From positions 1 to 7,086 of the forward strand of contig SKIX01000084.1 of assembly GCA_007116195.1 (NCBI GenBank): 7,086 bases of DNA, given 5' to 3'. The first letter of the stretch is position 1; every line of letters begins with the position of its first letter. Shown in pieces: positions 1 to 6,594 of this stretch. Source of the stretch: Marinospirillum sp. (GTDB lineage Bacteria; Pseudomonadota; Gammaproteobacteria; Pseudomonadales; Halomonadaceae). The translations under genes were made by a program, and so were the position numbers. The notes under the pieces were generated by a model that saw nothing but the letters and a program-made list of their open reading frames with translations, was not told the DNA's origin and did not search any database.

Positions 1-32
1 GGGGAAAGCAGGTCTGAGGCTGCAAAACTCAT
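1..32 (-). CDS. 5' end of an unidentified gene leaving the window at the left edge
   Basis: Read on the minus strand, an ATG at 32-30 is preceded by a strong AAGGAG (43-38) with a 5-base spacer, and the frame stays open to the window edge. Only about ten residues are visible, starting M-S-F-A-A-S-D-L-L-S. That is too short to assign a family. The gene is divergent from the PAS receptor, with about 180 bp between the two starts, so the two probably share a regulatory region. The call rests on the quality of the ribosome-binding site and on gene orientation. A chance ATG after an AGGAG remains possible. Confidence 0.5.
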   Translation of the reverse strand, partial: MSFAASDLLS

Positions 33-211
33 AAAGGCTCCTTATTCATTAGGCCGAGTACTGCGTTAGGGCTAGAATGCCAGATAAAGTGAGCAAGAAG
101 CCAGTAGAGCTTTTCCGTGGCTTGGCTAGTAGTCTTAGCTGTTTTCTTGTAATGTTTTAGTATAAGAAAAACCAGTTTACTTTAGCCTTCAATTTACCAG
201 GAGTGGTTTCC
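33..211. other. Divergent intergenic region
   Basis: This 179-bp stretch separates the left-edge minus-strand gene from the PAS receptor gene. It holds the AAGGAG of the leftward gene (38-43), a possible -10 box for the rightward gene (161-166) and its AGGAG (199-203). I see no stable hairpin, no repeat array and no further convincing small open frame. Confidence 0.5.
161..166 (+). promoter_or_regulatory. Possible -10 box of the PAS receptor gene
   Basis: TATAAG matches five of six positions of the sigma-70 -10 consensus and lies about 33 bases before the AGGAG. I find no good -35 hexamer at 16-18 bases upstream and no TGn extension. It is therefore only a candidate. Confidence 0.25.
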
Positions 212-592
212 GTGGGCCTACTGCAACCTAATACTGCAAGCCAAGCTTTGGATCAGTCGATCGCCGCCGTCGTCACTATTGACCAAAATAACCGGGTTAT
301 CTACTTCAACGCGGCTGCAGAAAAGCTTTGGGGCTATCGCAAGGATGAAGTGCTTGGCAAGAATGTGGCCTTTTTGGTGCCAGAGGATTTTGCCAAAAAC
401 CACGACCAGTTTATTGATCGTCACCGCCAAACCGGGCAGGACAAAATCGTTGGCACGGCAAGAGAGGTGCCCCTAGTACGCAAGGATGGTAGTCGTACTT
501 GGGTTAGCTTGTCTTTATCTAAAATTCGCGCCGGTCGCCAGCAGCATTACACTGCTTTTTTGCAGGATGTCAGTCGGGAGCGCCAACAGTGA
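212..592 (+). CDS. PAS-domain N-terminal fragment of a broken soluble chemoreceptor (FixL-type heme-PAS pattern)
   Basis: This is the first half of a split multi-PAS sensory protein, 126 residues long. I chose the GTG at 212 because AGGAG at 199-203 lies 8 bases before it. The in-frame GTG at 203 overlaps that AGGAG and cannot use it. One complete PAS domain fills the fragment: core strands around [18 protein letters not shown], the helix [13 protein letters not shown], then LVP and a final [13 protein letters not shown] strand. In the F-helix region it has His64 (nt 401-403), Arg70 (419-421) and Arg84 (461-463). By my alignment from memory these fall at FixL heme-ligand His200, Arg206 and oxygen-sensing Arg220 (Bradyrhizobium numbering). 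Heme binding and oxygen sensing are therefore plausible but inferred. The frame ends at TGA 590-592, directly after the PAS domain and before any signalling domain, because a deletion has shifted the frame. Alone it could not signal to CheA. Confidence 0.75.
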   Translation: MGLLQPNTASQALDQSIAAVVTIDQNNRVIYFNAAAEKLWGYRKDEVLGKNVAFLVPEDFAKNHDQFIDRHRQTGQDKIVGTAREVPLVRKDGSRTWVSLSLSKIRAGRQQHYTAFLQDVSRERQQ

Positions 593-1718
593 AGTCATCA
601 TTGAACGCAAAGATGGGCAAACCCTGTGGGGCCTCTTGTCCTTATCTAAAATCGAGCTGGAAGACTGTATTCTTTACACTGCTTTTGTAAAGAATATTGA
701 TGCAGAGGTTAACCGCCGCGAAGAGTTTAAAGTTTTATCTTTAGTCGCCAATGAGACTAATAACCCCGTTATTATTACCAATGCTGCAGGTGAAATTGAG
801 TATGTAAACCCAGGTTTTGAAAAACTAACCGGCTACAGCAAAGCAGAAGTAGTGGGCAAAATTCCTGGACGCTTACTTCAAGGCAAGGAAACAGACCCGG
901 GTACAGTTGCTAGAATTGGTGAAACTCTAAGGCGTAAAGAGCCCTTTTATGATGAGATCTTAAATTACACCAAGCAAGGTGTGCCCTACTGGATAGCCAT
1001 GTCCATTACCCCTGTGCTGGATGACCAAGGGCGAGTGGAACGCTTTATCTCCGTGCAGTCAGATATTACCGCCACTCGCCAGGCAACGGCTGACTTTAAT
1101 GCCCGTCTTGACTTAATTAGTGAAGCGTTGATTTTTCTGGAGTGGACACCTGAGGGGGACTTTGCTCAGGGTAACAACTTCTTTAAAGAGCAGATGCAAA
1201 CCCCTCAAGCCGTTGACCAGGGCGCTCAAGCTATTTGGCAGCAGCTGGATGCAGCCATTCACCAACAGCTGGCGAGTAAAGGCGTTGCTTCTTTGCACTG
1301 TGAGGCTACTAGCGCTAAAGGCGAAGTCAAAGCTTATGATGCCCGCTTATGCGTGCTAAAAGACTTTCAAGGTCAAATTACCCGTTATGTGCTGTTTGGT
1401 GTAGATATCAGTAGTCGCCAGGTTGCCTTAACGCAAACGCGCCAAGCCATGGAAGAGCTACTCAATGTGAGTCATCAAATTAACCAGATTGTTGAAAGCA
1501 TTACAGCTATTGCTGAGCAAACCAACTTGTTGGCACTGAATGCGGCTATAGAAGCAGCTAGAGCTGGTGAGCATGGGCGTGGCTTTGCTGTGGTTGCTGA
1601 TGAAGTCAGAACTTTAGCGAACGCCTCCTCCCAGTCGGCTACCAAAATTGGTGGGCTGGTAGAAACGACCCGCCTGCGTATTGATAGTCTTGCAGAGGCT
1701 CTGGATAAGCTTTCTTGA
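567..1718 (+). CDS. PAS-rich cytoplasmic methyl-accepting chemotaxis protein, C-terminal part (5' deletion)
   Basis: This is the second half of the split receptor, 383 residues if it starts at ATG 567. That start overlaps the upstream frame by 26 bases and has only an adjacent AGG, so initiation is doubtful. An ATG further up at 486 lies inside the first PAS domain in the wrong frame. Domains in order: the C-terminal half of a PAS domain (about residues 7-47, RKDGQTLWG to LYTAFVKNI), a complete PAS domain (about 52-170, with [10 protein letters not shown] and LLQGKETDP), and a divergent PAS-like region (about 180-283). A chemotaxis signalling hairpin follows at 317-351, with [18 protein letters not shown] and [12 protein letters not shown], the segment that contacts CheA and CheW. 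No membrane segment is present, so it acts in the cytoplasm. The arms of the hairpin are very short, about 32 residues on each side. The rest of the frame is clean, so the damage is recent or the shorter product is still used. Confidence 0.8.
   Translation: MSVGSANSEVIIERKDGQTLWGLLSLSKIELEDCILYTAFVKNIDAEVNRREEFKVLSLVANETNNPVIITNAAGEIEYVNPGFEKLTGYSKAEVVGKIPGRLLQGKETDPGTVARIGETLRRKEPFYDEILNYTKQGVPYWIAMSITPVLDDQGRVERFISVQSDITATRQATADFNARLDLISEALIFLEWTPEGDFAQGNNFFKEQMQTPQAVDQGAQAIWQQLDAAIHQQLASKGVASLHCEATSAKGEVKAYDARLCVLKDFQGQITRYVLFGVDISSRQVALTQTRQAMEELLNVSHQINQIVESITAIAEQTNLLALNAAIEAARAGEHGRGFAVVADEVRTLANASSQSATKIGGLVETTRLRIDSLAEALDKLS
579..592 (+). other. Deletion and frameshift junction inside the PAS receptor gene
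   Basis: Before this point, frame 2 reads a PAS C-terminus ending in DVSRERQQ and then TGA. After it, frame 3 reads [10 protein letters not shown], the middle of a second PAS domain. The N-terminal 75 or so residues expected between the two are missing in all frames. The flanking copies align at a 127-base offset, which is one base more than a multiple of three. Examples are TTATCTAAAAT at 515-525 and 642-652, and TTACACTGCTTTT at 547-559 and 674-686. A loss of one to two hundred-plus bases with loss of frame explains this better than a single-base error. Confidence 0.75.
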
Positions 1719-1759
1719 GCAAAAACTTTAACTAAGTCAGGTTTTTCTTAATAGGGCTC

Positions 1760-1768
1760 TGCTATGCT
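1760..1768 (+). promoter_or_regulatory. Possible extended -10 of the cyclic-nucleotide-binding protein gene
   Basis: TGCTATGCT has the TGn extension followed by TATGCT (four of six consensus positions). It lies in the 88-bp gap between the receptor stop and the next gene, about 22 bases before AAGGAAAGG. No clear -35 box is seen. An AT-rich AAAAAC/GTTTTT pair at 1721-1746 could act as a weak hairpin before it. Confidence 0.25.
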
Positions 1769-1806
1769 TGCTCAAGGCGTTCAAAGAACAAAGGAAAGGC
1801 AGGCCG

Positions 1807-2364
1807 ATGAAACAAATCAATACGCTTAAACATAAAATAATTCAGTTGCTAAGCCGCATTGAGTTCTTCCGTGATTTTCCCAATACGGACAAGCAGCTGC
1901 TAGTCGATGGTCGAGGCATGATCGTTCTGGCGGAAGAGGGGGAGTATGTGATCAAAGAAGGTAGTGTTGATCCAACTTTATATATTCCGCTGAGCGGCGA
2001 GCTAGAAGTGCGCGTAACCAATGAAGCTGGCAAAGAAGTGCGCATTGCCAATATACCGCCAGGTGAAACGGTAGGTGAGGTGGCTTTTCTAACCGATGCT
2101 CCTCGAACTGCAAGTGTTGTGGCAACTCGGCAAACTTTGTTGTTTCGCTGTAACCGCATAGCTTTAAGAAATTTAGCGCCCACTGCACGTGAAAAAATTA
2201 AAGACCAAATCATTCTGAAGCTGATTGAACGCCTGCAACAGAAAAACTTAGAGCTAAGTAACCAGGGCGGGGTCGCGAAATCAAAAAAAGCTGCAGCCGC
2301 TTTAGAAAGCCTGGAAGGCCTAGCTACGCCAGAAGGGAGCGAAGAAGGGCACCAGAAGCATTAA
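1807..2364 (+). CDS. Stand-alone cyclic-nucleotide-binding-domain protein
   Basis: This 185-residue cytoplasmic protein has a single CRP/cNMP-binding beta-roll. I chose ATG 1807 because AAGGAAAGG (1791-1799) precedes it by 7 bases. A TTG at 1768 would add 13 residues but has no such site. The fold begins with a helix around residues 7-23, and beta strands follow, including EEGEYVIKEG (about 43-52). The phosphate-binding cassette is GETVGEVAFLTDAPRTASVVA-like at 86-106, with Glu91 and Arg100, the residues that usually contact the ribose and cyclic phosphate. The domain ends in a long helix (about 127-150). No helix-turn-helix follows, so it is not a CRP-type transcription factor. The tail after 155 is Ala/Lys/Glu-rich and probably disordered, and its last 15 codons overlap the convergent abrB-like gene. 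Ligand and partner are unknown. A second-messenger sensor that acts through protein contact is an inference. Confidence 0.85.
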   Translation: MKQINTLKHKIIQLLSRIEFFRDFPNTDKQLLVDGRGMIVLAEEGEYVIKEGSVDPTLYIPLSGELEVRVTNEAGKEVRIANIPPGETVGEVAFLTDAPRTASVVATRQTLLFRCNRIALRNLAPTAREKIKDQIILKLIERLQQKNLELSNQGGVAKSKKAAAALESLEGLATPEGSEEGHQKH

Positions 2365-3366
2365 CGCCAGTATCCGAAAGAGGTGGTGAGCGGCAATAAA
2401 AACAGGGTCAACACCTAGCGCTAAAGCCACTAAAGCCATCTCGCCTATTCCACCTGGGGTCATCGTCAGCAAAGCTGTGGCCCAGGGCAGGTCTAATAGC
2501 CAGTGCATCAAACTGGCTGCCGCTGCGGCCAGCACTAACGCCACCAGGGTTGCACCCAGCGCATGCTTGCCGATCCATAGCAGCTCCATCCAAGGTGTAC
2601 CGTAAAAGCGTGCGCCTATCGAACCACCAAGCACCAGGAAGGTCATAGCCACCAAATAAAAAGGTGCAGCAAAAGGATAGCCTGCAAGCGCGAATACTAG
2701 GCTAAATGCTAAGGGGGCGGTAAATTCCGGGGTAGGAAAGCGTAATTTCTTGCCTAGCCACCAGGCTGGCAAAATACCTAGGAGTAGCCAGAGGTTTTGC
2801 GCAGGTTGTGATAGCGGGTTGTCTGCGGTTGCCGGCGCACTATAAAACACCCAGAACAATGAAGGAACCAAGAGTACGACAAAGGTTAAGCGCAAAGCGT
2901 GAGCCAGGGTGATCTTACGCTCATCACCACCTGCTTCATGGCCCATCAAGATCATGGACGTCATAGCACCAGGCACTGCAGAAAACCAGGCTGAAGCCCG
3001 GTCAAAACCCGCTACGTAACGAAAGTAAGCCGCCACACCTAAAATAATGACCACGACGCCTAAGCTAAGCAGGGCCAAACTGGCTGGCCATTGACTGGCT
3101 TGCTGCAGGGTTTCCTGGCTTGCCTGGCCACCTAGAATCAGGCCTAAAGCACCCAGAAAAATACCCCTTAGCTTTGGCTTGATGCCAACAGGAGTGCCGG
3201 CTAACGCAAATCCCAGGTTGAAGAGCAAAGGCCCCAGCATCCAAGCAAGCGGAAGGCCTAGCCAGTGAAACAAGAGTCCACCCGCAAAGCCGATAGCTAG
3301 GGTGTTACGAAGGCGGATAAAGTCTGAGAGCTGCACGCTGCGGTTCCAGAAAGGAGAGGTTAACAA
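2320..3366 (-). CDS. AbrB-family (Gram-negative AbrB duplication) integral membrane protein
   Basis: A polytopic inner-membrane protein of up to 348 residues with roughly ten hydrophobic segments. It consists of two related halves, as in the Gram-negative AbrB duplication family (COG3180). The halves share a P-G-(A/G), Met-rich, G-x-D, then H-x-L/F-R signature: VPGAMTSMILMGHEAGGD followed by AHALR at about 131-159, and TPGGIGEMALVALALGVD followed by AHHLFR at about 303-331. Annotations such as 'ammonia monooxygenase' or 'AbrB transcriptional regulator' for this family are historical misnomers, and no catalytic or DNA-binding motif is seen here. Transport is the likely role, substrate unknown. 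The start is uncertain. TTG at 3366 is the furthest possible but lacks a ribosome-binding site, and a TGGTATTCT extended -10-like element (3384-3376) would put transcription almost on it. GTG at 3336 is the alternative. The 3' end overlaps the preceding convergent gene by 45 bp. Confidence 0.85.
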   Translation of the reverse strand: MLTSPFWNRSVQLSDFIRLRNTLAIGFAGGLLFHWLGLPLAWMLGPLLFNLGFALAGTPVGIKPKLRGIFLGALGLILGGQASQETLQQASQWPASLALLSLGVVVIILGVAAYFRYVAGFDRASAWFSAVPGAMTSMILMGHEAGGDERKITLAHALRLTFVVLLVPSLFWVFYSAPATADNPLSQPAQNLWLLLGILPAWWLGKKLRFPTPEFTAPLAFSLVFALAGYPFAAPFYLVAMTFLVLGGSIGARFYGTPWMELLWIGKHALGATLVALVLAAAAASLMHWLLDLPWATALLTMTPGGIGEMALVALALGVDPVFIAAHHLFRILALMLLVPFFAPFWRS

Positions 3367-3465
3367 GGCTTGATGAGAATACCAGAAACCACTGAACTGG
3401 TCATGGTGTGCTTTTTGGTGCTACCTTGAAAGGAACCTAACCGCAGGCAACTGGAGTTGGATTCG
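3367..3465. other. Divergent intergenic region between the AbrB-family gene and gabT
   Basis: This 99-bp stretch separates two genes read outward from it. It contains GGAG at 3453-3456 for gabT and a leftward TGGTATTCT element at 3384-3376. A weak rightward TGCTACCTT lies at 3421-3429. No operator palindrome stands out. Confidence 0.4.
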
Positions 3466-4743
3466 ATGAAGAAAACGAATAGCGCCCTGATAGAACGTAA
3501 AAACCAAGCTGTAGCAGCGGGTGTTGGTTTGCTGCACCCTCTTTTTGTTGACCAGGCAAGTAATGCCCAGATAACCGATGTCGAAGGCCGAGAATACATC
3601 GACTTTGCTGGCGGTATCGCCGTGCTGAACACTGGGCACCTGCATCCGAAGGTTAAAGCCAGGGTTTCAGAGCAGCTGGATAAACTGTCTCATACTTGTT
3701 TTATGGTGATGGGTTATGAGCCCTATGTTGAGGTATGTGAGAAGGTCAACCAGTTGGCTTATGGCCCGACACCGAAAAAAACGGCTCTCTTTACCTCAGG
3801 TGCTGAGGCGGTTGAAAATGCCGTTAAGGTTGCCCGTGCTCATACTGGGCGTACAGGTGTGATTGCTTTTGGTGCGGCTTATCATGGTCGCACCCTGGCA
3901 ACCCTGGCGCTCAATGGCAAGGTGGCTCCCTATGCTTCAGGGATGGGCCTGATGCCCGGCGATGTGTTTCGTGCCCAGTTTCCGTGTGAGCTGCACGGCA
4001 TTTCTACCCAGGATGCTTTAGATTCGCTAGAACGTATTTTTAAATATGATGCTGAGCCTCAGGATATCGCAGCCATCCTTCTTGAGCCTGTTCAGGGCGA
4101 AGGTGGTTTTTATGTAGCTCCTAAAGAGTTTATGGCGGCACTAAGAAGGCTGTGTGATCAGCATGGCATTTTGCTTATCGCTGATGAGGTGCAAACAGGC
4201 GCAGGGCGCACGGGCACCTTCTTTGCTATGGAGCAGATGGAGGTTGAGCCTGATATCAGCACCTTTGCCAAGTCGATAGCAGGTGGTTTTCCCCTGTCAG
4301 GTATTGTCGGCAAGGTCGCGATTATGGATGGCATCGCCCCGGGTGGCCTGGGAGGAACCTATGGTGGTAGCCCCATTGCCTGTGCAGCTGCATTAGGTGT
4401 TTTTGAAGCTTTTGAAGAAGAGCAGTTGCTTGAACGTAGCAAACAGCTGGGTGAAACCTTAACCTCTGAACTGACGGCTATGGCCAAGGATTTTCCTGAG
4501 CTGGCCGAAGTGCGTGGCTTGGGAGCTATGGTAGCAATGGAGTTCCTTGATGCCGAGGGAAAACCTCTCAGCGATTTGCCAGGCAAAATTCTGAACCTGG
4601 CCAGGGAAAAAGGTCTGATTCTGCTGTCTTGCGGCATTTACGGTAATGTTGTGCGTATTTTAGTGCCCCTGACGGTACCTGATGAGCAGCTGCATCAGGG
4701 GCTCGCTATTCTTCGTGAATGCCTGCAGGAATTAACCCACTAA
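3466..4743 (+). CDS. gabT: 4-aminobutyrate (or 5-aminovalerate) aminotransferase, PLP-dependent class III
   Basis: This cytoplasmic 425-residue enzyme moves the terminal amino group of 4-aminobutyrate, or of 5-aminovalerate, to 2-oxoglutarate. The products are the semialdehyde and glutamate. The match to E. coli GabT is close over the full length, including DVEGREYIDFAGGIAVLNTG, the SGAEAVENAVK phosphate loop and LEPVQGEGGF. PLP-ring aspartate is Asp240 in IADEVQTGAGRTG, and the PLP-linked lysine is Lys269 in FAKSIAGGFPLSG. A Gly-Gly-Thr-Tyr-Gly-Gly-(Ser) segment follows. ATG 3466 has GGAG 9 bases upstream. The TTG at 3457 would add only three residues and sits on that site. No gabD/davD is adjacent, but gcdH converges on this gene 22 bp away. 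This suggests a role in the lysine to 5-aminovalerate to glutarate route (the DavT activity many GabT proteins have). Substrate choice cannot be read from sequence alone. Confidence 0.96.
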   Translation: MKKTNSALIERKNQAVAAGVGLLHPLFVDQASNAQITDVEGREYIDFAGGIAVLNTGHLHPKVKARVSEQLDKLSHTCFMVMGYEPYVEVCEKVNQLAYGPTPKKTALFTSGAEAVENAVKVARAHTGRTGVIAFGAAYHGRTLATLALNGKVAPYASGMGLMPGDVFRAQFPCELHGISTQDALDSLERIFKYDAEPQDIAAILLEPVQGEGGFYVAPKEFMAALRRLCDQHGILLIADEVQTGAGRTGTFFAMEQMEVEPDISTFAKSIAGGFPLSGIVGKVAIMDGIAPGGLGGTYGGSPIACAAALGVFEAFEEEQLLERSKQLGETLTSELTAMAKDFPELAEVRGLGAMVAMEFLDAEGKPLSDLPGKILNLAREKGLILLSCGIYGNVVRILVPLTVPDEQLHQGLAILRECLQELTH

Positions 4744-4765
4744 GCCTATAGTTTTAGGTTGGCGT

Positions 4766-5944
4766 CTAGAAAAAAGCCTGAAGGCCAGTCTGGGCGCGTC
4801 CCAAAATCAAGGCATGGATATCGTGAGTACCTTCATAGGTATTCACGGTTTCCAGATTAACCAAATGGCGCATCACGCCAAATTCGTCACTGATCCCATT
4901 GCCACCGTGCATATCCCTGGCTTTACGCGCAACATCCAAAGCCTTGCCGCAGTTATTACGCTTGATAAGCGATACCATTTCAGGGGTTGCCTGGCCAGCA
5001 TCCATTAATCGACCCACTTGCAGCGCTGCCTGCAGCCCCAAAGCGATCTCGGTTTGCATATCCGCTAATTTCAGTTGAATTAATTGGGTTTGAGCCAGTG
5101 GGCGACCAAACTGGTGGCGGTCTAAAGTATATTGACGTGCGGCCTGCCAGCAAAACTCGGCGGCACCCAGCGCCCCCCAAGCAATACCATAGCGGGCTTT
5201 ATTCAAGCAGCTAAAGGGCCCCTTTAAGCCGCTAATTTCTGGTAGCAGGTTGTCTTCAGGCACCCAGGCCTTATCCAGGAGCAGCTCTCCGGTTAGGGAG
5301 GCGCGTAATGAAAGTTTGCCCTCTAATTTAGGTGTGCTTAACCCGGGAGTGCCCCTTTCAACAATAAACCCCTTGATTTGGTTGTCATGTGCTCGGGATT
5401 TAGCCCAAACAATAGCAACATCTGCTAAGGGGCTGTTGGTAATCCAGGTTTTTTGACCTGTGAGTAGATAGCCATCAGCGGTTTTTTCAGCATAGGTGGT
5501 CATGCTGGCAGGGTCTGAACCTGAGTTAGGCTCCGTTAAGCAGAAGCAACCGACCCATTCGCCACTGATTAACTTGGGCAGAAACTTGGTTTTTTGTGCT
5601 GCAGTGCCATAGGTTGCTAGTGGGTGGATTACTAATGAAGCCTGAACGCTCATTGCTGAGCGATAGCCAGAGTCAACACGTTCAACTTCACGTGCGACTA
5701 AGCCATAGGCCACAGAGCTTAAACCTGAACCACCCAGCTGTTCAGGTAAAGTACAACCCAAGAAGCCTTGGGCACCCATTTCTTGCAAGATTTCACGCTC
5801 AAAGTGCTCTTCACGGTAGGCATTTAAAACACGGGGTTGAAGCTTTTCTTGGCAAAAGCGGTGGGCGCTTTCTTGAACCTGGCGTTCTTGCTCAGTTAAT
5901 TGGTTTTGTAATAGCAAGGGATCCTGCCACTGAAAAGAAGTCAT
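4766..5944 (-). CDS. gcdH: Glutaryl-CoA dehydrogenase, FAD-dependent
   Basis: This 392-residue acyl-CoA dehydrogenase oxidises and decarboxylates glutaryl-CoA to crotonyl-CoA, passing electrons to electron-transfer flavoprotein. It acts in the breakdown of lysine, glutarate and, in some bacteria, aromatics. It is close to mammalian GCDH throughout. The substrate-carboxylate arginine is Arg95 in [10 protein letters not shown], which separates this subfamily from ordinary acyl-CoA dehydrogenases. FAD-binding segments are [12 protein letters not shown] (134-145) and WITNS (167-171). The stretch [18 protein letters not shown] and the motif HGGNGISDE are typical, and the catalytic base is Glu371 in [20 protein letters not shown] 5944 follows TGAGGTAAGCC, whose TGA is the stop of the upstream gene, so the two are translationally coupled. 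It converges on gabT with 22 bp between the stop codons. No LysR-type gcdR is in the window. Confidence 0.97.
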   Translation of the reverse strand: MTSFQWQDPLLLQNQLTEQERQVQESAHRFCQEKLQPRVLNAYREEHFEREILQEMGAQGFLGCTLPEQLGGSGLSSVAYGLVAREVERVDSGYRSAMSVQASLVIHPLATYGTAAQKTKFLPKLISGEWVGCFCLTEPNSGSDPASMTTYAEKTADGYLLTGQKTWITNSPLADVAIVWAKSRAHDNQIKGFIVERGTPGLSTPKLEGKLSLRASLTGELLLDKAWVPEDNLLPEISGLKGPFSCLNKARYGIAWGALGAAEFCWQAARQYTLDRHQFGRPLAQTQLIQLKLADMQTEIALGLQAALQVGRLMDAGQATPEMVSLIKRNNCGKALDVARKARDMHGGNGISDEFGVMRHLVNLETVNTYEGTHDIHALILGRAQTGLQAFF

Positions 5945-5949
5945 GGCTT

Positions 5950-5955
5950 ACCTCA
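5950..5955 (-). promoter_or_regulatory. Stop codon overlapping the gcdH ribosome-binding site
   Basis: On the minus strand the sequence TGAGGTAAGCCATG joins the two genes. TGA ends the upstream protein, GAGGT is the Shine-Dalgarno site, and ATG follows five bases later. Ribosomes finishing the first gene clear or reach the gcdH start, so expression of the two proteins is expected to be coupled. Confidence 0.7.
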
Positions 5956-6483
5956 GTTAGTTGCTTCGGGGTTTAATTGTTGTTCGCGCCTTACTAGCAG
6001 CATTTTGTTAATACCCTCTAGCAAAGCTTGTTTAATATCAAATTGTGGAAAGGCAGGTTGTAAATCGATAACGATTTGACGAATAGGCGTGCCGGGCTCA
6101 TAGCTACCTATAGGTAGCTTGACGGGGCGAGCCAGCTTGCCGGCTTTAGCTTGTAATTTATGAATAGTATTCCAAGCGGTGGCAAAACGCTTTTCTTCCT
6201 CTAACAAAGGCAGCTCTATGGTTTGCAGTTGCTTAAGTGCCAGGTCAAGGGTTTGCCCCTTTAGTAAAAAACCTGAGCCATGCAAGAAGCCTTCTTCTTT
6301 TAACAAGTCTGTCAGTCCATCTAAATCATTTTCATCTTTCAAGCGCTTTTCTTTGACTAGAGCGCGTATTAGTTTCGTGTCCCCCCAGACATGCTGCTGC
6401 TCAAAGTTCATGACTTCCAGCTTGGCCTTAAAAAAGTCGTCAAAGCCAGAGTAGTAGCCAAGTGTCATATACTGGCGTTCCAT
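5953..6483 (-). CDS. Uncharacterised 176-residue protein, first gene of a pair with gcdH
   Basis: I do not recognise this protein. It has 176 residues from ATG 6483, chosen because GGAG (6494-6491) lies 7 bases upstream. An in-frame TTG at 6510 lacks a site. It has no signal peptide or membrane segment and looks soluble and mainly helical. The N-terminus is aromatic and acidic (GYYSGFDDFF at 9-18), followed by a charged helical stretch (about 35-65) with many Lys, Asp and Glu. A Leu- and Gln-rich helix lies at about 78-112 and a basic C-terminal part ends near RREQQLNPEATN. No Cys is present, and no metal, nucleotide or flavin motif can be seen. Its TGA (5955-5953) forms part of the gcdH ribosome-binding site. 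The two genes are therefore cotranscribed and coupled, and a role connected with glutaryl-CoA metabolism is possible but unproven. Confidence 0.8.
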   Translation of the reverse strand: MERQYMTLGYYSGFDDFFKAKLEVMNFEQQHVWGDTKLIRALVKEKRLKDENDLDGLTDLLKEEGFLHGSGFLLKGQTLDLALKQLQTIELPLLEEEKRFATAWNTIHKLQAKAGKLARPVKLPIGSYEPGTPIRQIVIDLQPAFPQFDIKQALLEGINKMLLVRREQQLNPEATN

Positions 6484-6588
6484 GATTTCTCTCCATTGAA
6501 AAATTAACAAGCTAAACTGCTACAACTTATGATGACTTGATGCCTTTAGGCAAGCTTTTTGAAACTTAGTCGTGGCAGCCTAAACAGG

Positions 6589-6594
6589 TATAAT
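6589..6594 (+). promoter_or_regulatory. -10 box of the tolC-like gene
   Basis: TATAAT matches the sigma-70 -10 consensus exactly. The hexamer 17 bases upstream (TTAGTC, 6566-6571) is a poor -35 box, which would fit a weak or activated promoter. The predicted transcript would start near 6601, about 62 bases before the ATG, and would contain the palindrome at 6620-6635. Confidence 0.5.

Noticed and set aside
486..566. Receptor second frame starting at ATG 486.
   Set aside because: The first 27 codons are an out-of-frame shadow of the first PAS domain with no PAS features, and no spaced ribosome-binding site precedes the ATG.
840..930. LOV-type blue-light sensor in the complete PAS domain of the receptor ([15 protein letters not shown] segment).
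   Set aside because: The segment resembles the LOV GxNCRFLQG loop, but the flavin-adduct cysteine and the Asn before it are missing. A photoactive LOV domain is therefore not supported.
1721..1746. Terminator after the receptor gene (AAAAAC ... GTTTTT).
   Set aside because: The six-pair stem is almost all A-T with a 14-base loop, so it is not stable enough to claim.
1842..2213. Long minus-strand open frames under the cyclic-nucleotide-binding gene and similar frames opposite gabT and gcdH.
   Set aside because: They are antisense to genes with clear family matches. Their translations are Ser/Arg-rich and unlike real proteins, and none has a ribosome-binding site that I would trust.
2320..3366. 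AbrB transition-state regulator or ammonia monooxygenase.
   Set aside because: The protein is a polytopic membrane protein with an internal duplication. It has neither the small AbrB DNA-binding fold nor metal ligands of a monooxygenase, and the names are inherited misannotations.
4744..4765. Bidirectional terminator between gabT and gcdH.
   Set aside because: Only CCTA and TAGG pair around six bases, with no GC-rich stem or T-run.
4769..4795. Minus-strand hairpin with T-run at the end of gcdH (GGCCTTCAGGCTTTTTT).
   Set aside because: The stem is only about three to four pairs and lies inside the last gcdH codons. It is too weak to call a terminator, although some termination there cannot be excluded.
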